Assembly (NCBI GenBank): GCA_958439155.1
Contig: CAUBUJ010000025.1
Span: 1 to 15,391, forward strand
From: an uncultured Veillonellaceae bacterium
Lineage (GTDB): Bacteria > Bacillota > Negativicutes > Veillonellales > Dialisteraceae
Length of the DNA: 15,391 bases
Direction: 5' to 3'
The notes under the pieces: generated by a model
What the model was told of the DNA's origin: nothing
The model's database searches: none
The model's input: the letters and a program-made list of their open reading frames with translations, nothing else
Position numbers and translations under genes: made by a program
Part shown: positions 13,322 to 15,391 of the stretch, piece by piece
Layout of the letters: every line of letters begins with the position of its first letter
How positions within the stretch are numbered: position 1 is the stretch's first letter

Positions 13322-14278
13322 ATGGATGAGCTCTCACGGTTTCTGATCGTATTTATGGATACGCTCCTTCCGCTCGCGGCGGGGATGTGGCTCCGGAAGC
13401 ATGGCATGGACAGGGCCTGGTTGCGGCTCATGATCCGGGTCAATGTGGCGGCCGTACTGACCGCGCTCTCTGTGGTTTCTTTCTGGTCCGTCCAGGTGAG
13501 CGCCCAGATGCTGTGGCTGCCTCTGTCGATTTTTCCGATCTGCCTTATTCCCATGGCGGTGGGATTTCTCCTGGACCGGCGCCGCTTTTCCGATCCAAGG
13601 GAGCAGGGGAGCTACATCGTTTCCATGATGCTCGGAAATATCGGCACCGTCTCAGGCCTTGCGGCATTTTCCCTCTATGGGGCAGAAGGATTCGCTTATA
13701 TCCAGCTCGTCGCAGTGCCTCAGATTCTGCCGATTGCTCTCGTGGCCTTCCCCCTTGGACAGTATTATTATGACCAGTGGAAACAAGAGGGCCGCTCCTC
13801 CACGCAGGGAGTCTCTCTCTGGGAAATGCTTTTTACTGTCAACCAGCTCCCGGTGCTGGGCCTTTTCGCCGGGCTCCTTCTGGGCGCTGCCGGAGCGGAA
13901 AGGCCGGCAGCGCTTTCTCCACTTTTTACGGCGCTCATCCATTTGAATGCCTGGCTTGGCATGGTCCCTGTAGGCTATGACCTGAATCTGAAAGGAATGA
14001 AGCGCTACGCCCTGCGGCTGTGGCCGATTTTTCCAGTGAAATTTATTCTGATTCCGCTTGCCCTCTACGGAATGTCGCTCTGCTTCCTCTCTGACCGGGC
14101 CATGCTCGTCTCGGTGGTGCTCGCCGCCGCGGCGCCTACAGCGATCTTCTCTGTGGCCACGGCCCAGCTGTACCGGCTCAATGTGGATGTAGCAGAGTCC
14201 TCCTTCTTTACGACCACTTTGTTTTTCCTCTTCATTGAGTACCCACTGCTTTACCTTTGGGCGAAGGGAATCTTGTAG
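13322..14278 (+). CDS. AEC-family transporter (auxin efflux carrier/malate permease type)
   Basis: A membrane permease of the AEC family, whose bacterial members move organic anions such as malate, malonate or other small carboxylates. The 318 residues are typical. About ten hydrophobic segments in two halves are visible. The family signature lies around 103-134 (MLGNIGTVSGLAAFSLYG then QLVAVPQ), the broken helix of the N-terminal bundle. The C-terminal half (about 165-318) shows the matching AEC arrangement, including SVVLAAAAPTAIFSVATAQ. AGAAGGAAAG precedes the ATG. It is monocistronic and ends at a terminator shared with rpsD. The substrate cannot be deduced. Confidence 0.85.
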   Translation: MDELSRFLIVFMDTLLPLAAGMWLRKHGMDRAWLRLMIRVNVAAVLTALSVVSFWSVQVSAQMLWLPLSIFPICLIPMAVGFLLDRRRFSDPREQGSYIVSMMLGNIGTVSGLAAFSLYGAEGFAYIQLVAVPQILPIALVAFPLGQYYYDQWKQEGRSSTQGVSLWEMLFTVNQLPVLGLFAGLLLGAAGAERPAALSPLFTALIHLNAWLGMVPVGYDLNLKGMKRYALRLWPIFPVKFILIPLALYGMSLCFLSDRAMLVSVVLAAAAPTAIFSVATAQLYRLNVDVAESSFFTTTLFFLFIEYPLLYLWAKGIL

Positions 14279-14338
14279 CATGGAAAAGGGGAGAATCCCT
14301 CTACATGGATCTCCTTCTCCTTTCTGTCATGAGCGCAC

Positions 14339-14367
14339 AAAAAAAGCCCTTGCGGGCTTTTCTTTTT
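14339..14367. terminator. Bidirectional terminator between AEC permease gene and rpsD
   Basis: AAAAGCCC (14342-14349) pairs with GGGCTTTT (14354-14361) around loop TTGC. On the minus strand it is followed by seven T residues (14345-14339), a strong rpsD terminator; on the plus strand by TTTTCTTTTT. A further small hairpin (TGGG/CCCA, 14377-14388) lies between it and the rpsD stop. Confidence 0.92.
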
Positions 14368-14392
14368 GAGTAAAACTGGGAAATCCCAAATT

Positions 14393-14986
14393 TTACTTGG
14401 AATAGAGTTCGACGATATAGGTTTCGTTGACTTCGTCCTTGTAGGGGAGTTCTTCCCGGAGGGGCATACGGGTGAGGGTTGCGGACCAGTTGTCGAAAGA
14501 TTTTTCGATGTAAGGAAGATCGAAAGTCTTCAGTTCCTGGAAGGTCTGCTTGAACATATCGTTGGATCTGTATGCTTCACGGAGAGAAACCACCTGGCCG
14601 GGATGAACCGGATAGGACGGAATGTCTACGCGCTTGCCGTCAACGTTGATGAGGCCGTGGTTGACCATCTGACGAGCCTGACGGATGGAGCGTGCAAAAC
14701 CTGCACGGTATACCAGGTTGTCCAGCCGGGTTTCCAGAAGGAACAGCAGGTTGGCACCGGTAACGCCGGGCATGCGGTTTGCTTTATAGTAATAGCGGTA
14801 GAACTGTCTTTCAAGGACGTTGTACATCGCTTTCACTTTCTGCTTTTCTGCGAGCTGCGCGCCGTATTCAGACTGCTTCTTCGGACGGGCGTCAGCCTGC
14901 TGCCGTTTTAACGCTTTCGAATGGCCGTAAAGATTTACGCCGAAACGTCTGCATGCCTTAAAACGGGGATTTCTGTTTGTTGCCAT
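14393..14986 (-). CDS. rpsD: 30S ribosomal protein S4
   Basis: A primary 16S rRNA-binding protein that nucleates 30S assembly; in several bacteria it also represses its own mRNA. The 197 residues compare with about 200 in B. subtilis. The N-terminal region (RNPRFKACRRFGVNLYGH) has one cysteine, so this is the form without the zinc-binding cysteine cluster. The S4 RNA-binding domain covers about 85-145, including TRLDNLVYRAGFARSIRQAR and HGLINVDGKRVDIPSY. I chose the ATG at 14986 over the in-frame GTG four codons upstream because that GTG lies within the ribosome binding site (GAGGTGA). It stands alone, away from the usual rpsM-rpsK-rpsD-rpoA order, as in Bacillus and related Bacillota. Confidence 0.97.
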   Translation of the reverse strand: MATNRNPRFKACRRFGVNLYGHSKALKRQQADARPKKQSEYGAQLAEKQKVKAMYNVLERQFYRYYYKANRMPGVTGANLLFLLETRLDNLVYRAGFARSIRQARQMVNHGLINVDGKRVDIPSYPVHPGQVVSLREAYRSNDMFKQTFQELKTFDLPYIEKSFDNWSATLTRMPLREELPYKDEVNETYIVELYSK

Positions 14987-15014
14987 GTTGAAAATCACCT
15001 CTCTGATGTAATGA

Positions 15015-15083
15015 CTGTTCTATGTATGAAATTTGTAAAATGAACAGCTTATATAGTTTATCAGATAGGGGCGGGAGTGTCAA
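15015..15083 (-). promoter_or_regulatory. rpsD promoter and leader
   Basis: On the minus strand a consensus TTGACA -35 (15083-15078) and a TAAACT -10 (15060-15055) are separated by 17 bases. Transcription should start near 15048, giving a leader of about 60 bases. Near its 5' end the leader has GAACAG/CTGTTC arms (15047-15042 and 15020-15015 region), a possible stem for S4 autoregulation. The promoter is strong evidence; the autoregulatory stem is speculative. Confidence 0.75.
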
Positions 15084-15093
15084 TAGAAAACGG

Positions 15094-15354
15094 CTACAGA
15101 ACAGACCAGATGGCGAGGAAAATGGTGCCGGGCACGCCGAAGACGGCGACCACCACTGCATCGAAAAAGCTCCAGTCCAGGGTGACGATGTGGAAGGCAT
15201 CGAGGAACAGGTAGAGCGCGCCGCCCAGGACGATATTGCCCAGAAAAGGAGCGATAGCGCAGCCGATGAATTTGACCAGGAGAAGAATCACCGCAGCGGC
15301 GATCAGAAAGGGGACGATAAAGATGGCAAGGGTGATGCCGGCGATGGCAGCCAT
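15094..15354 (-). CDS. BofA-family small membrane protein
   Basis: An 86-residue hydrophobic protein matching the layout of the pro-sigma-K processing inhibitor BofA family: an N-terminal membrane segment (about 5-28), the LLLVKFIGCAIAPFLGNIVLGG block, a second segment, and the C-terminal GVPGTIFL signature near residues 73-80. In B. subtilis BofA holds the SpoIVFB protease inactive during sporulation. Whether this organism sporulates cannot be told from the window. AAGGAGG precedes the ATG at 15354. The rpsD promoter begins ten bases after its stop, so rpsD can be expressed separately. Confidence 0.78.
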   Translation of the reverse strand: MAAIAGITLAIFIVPFLIAAAVILLLVKFIGCAIAPFLGNIVLGGALYLFLDAFHIVTLDWSFFDAVVVAVFGVPGTIFLAIWSVL

Positions 15355-15391
15355 AGGGACCTCCTTGTGAAATCATTGAATGGTTCTTTTC

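Noticed and set aside
14987..14998. GTG start for rpsD, four codons upstream
   Set aside because: The GTG overlaps the GAGGTGA ribosome binding site that serves the ATG at 14986, and S4 proteins typically start near that ATG.
15080..15376. Alternative minus-strand frame overlapping the bofA-like gene
   Set aside because: It starts upstream of the ribosome binding site and encodes a histidine/arginine-rich shadow, whereas the other frame gives a coherent membrane protein.

Overview
The window is a chromosomal segment of about 15.4 kb from a GC-rich Bacillota bacterium. The best guess is class Negativicutes (Veillonella/Dialister/Selenomonas relatives), an inference from protein character. Features that fit are a two-subunit glycyl-tRNA synthetase behind a T-box leader, strong AAGGAGG ribosome binding sites, a non-zinc S4 protein, a BofA-type protein and compact gene packing. 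No phage, plasmid, CRISPR, IS transposase, tRNA or rRNA gene was found.

Layout. Positions 1-250 hold no convincing gene, only pieces of repeats that recur downstream of glyS. A promoter (253-281) drives a glycine T-box leader (about 288-472) and the coupled pair glyQ-glyS (515-3444), ending in a hairpin terminator. A gene-free stretch of about 750 bp (3488-4237) follows, built from repeat modules: arms in inverted orientation, two short heptanucleotide arrays and a near-ideal 21-bp hairpin. Next comes a tightly overlapped operon mscS-azlC-azlD (4238-6173), a mechanosensitive channel with a branched-chain amino acid exporter. A third heptanucleotide array begins exactly at the azlD stop codon. 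A bidirectional terminator separates this operon from convergent mntH (Nramp metal transporter, minus strand). mntH is divergent from sppA (signal peptide peptidase), which is followed by a YIP1-like membrane protein gene.

The right half carries glmS (glucosamine-6-phosphate synthase) behind a structured but unrecognised leader, then trpS after a short gap containing a hairpin. Convergent to trpS is an unknown secreted protein. An AEC-family permease gene reads rightward and ends at a terminator shared with rpsD (ribosomal protein S4, minus strand). rpsD has a clear sigma-70-type promoter just after a small bofA-like gene at the right edge.

Most genes are housekeeping: two aminoacyl-tRNA synthetases, cell-wall precursor supply, a ribosomal protein, and metal, amino acid and organic-anion transport. 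The unusual material is intergenic: modular dispersed repeats, three unrelated 7-nt tandem arrays, the long perfect hairpin, and several operator or leader candidates.
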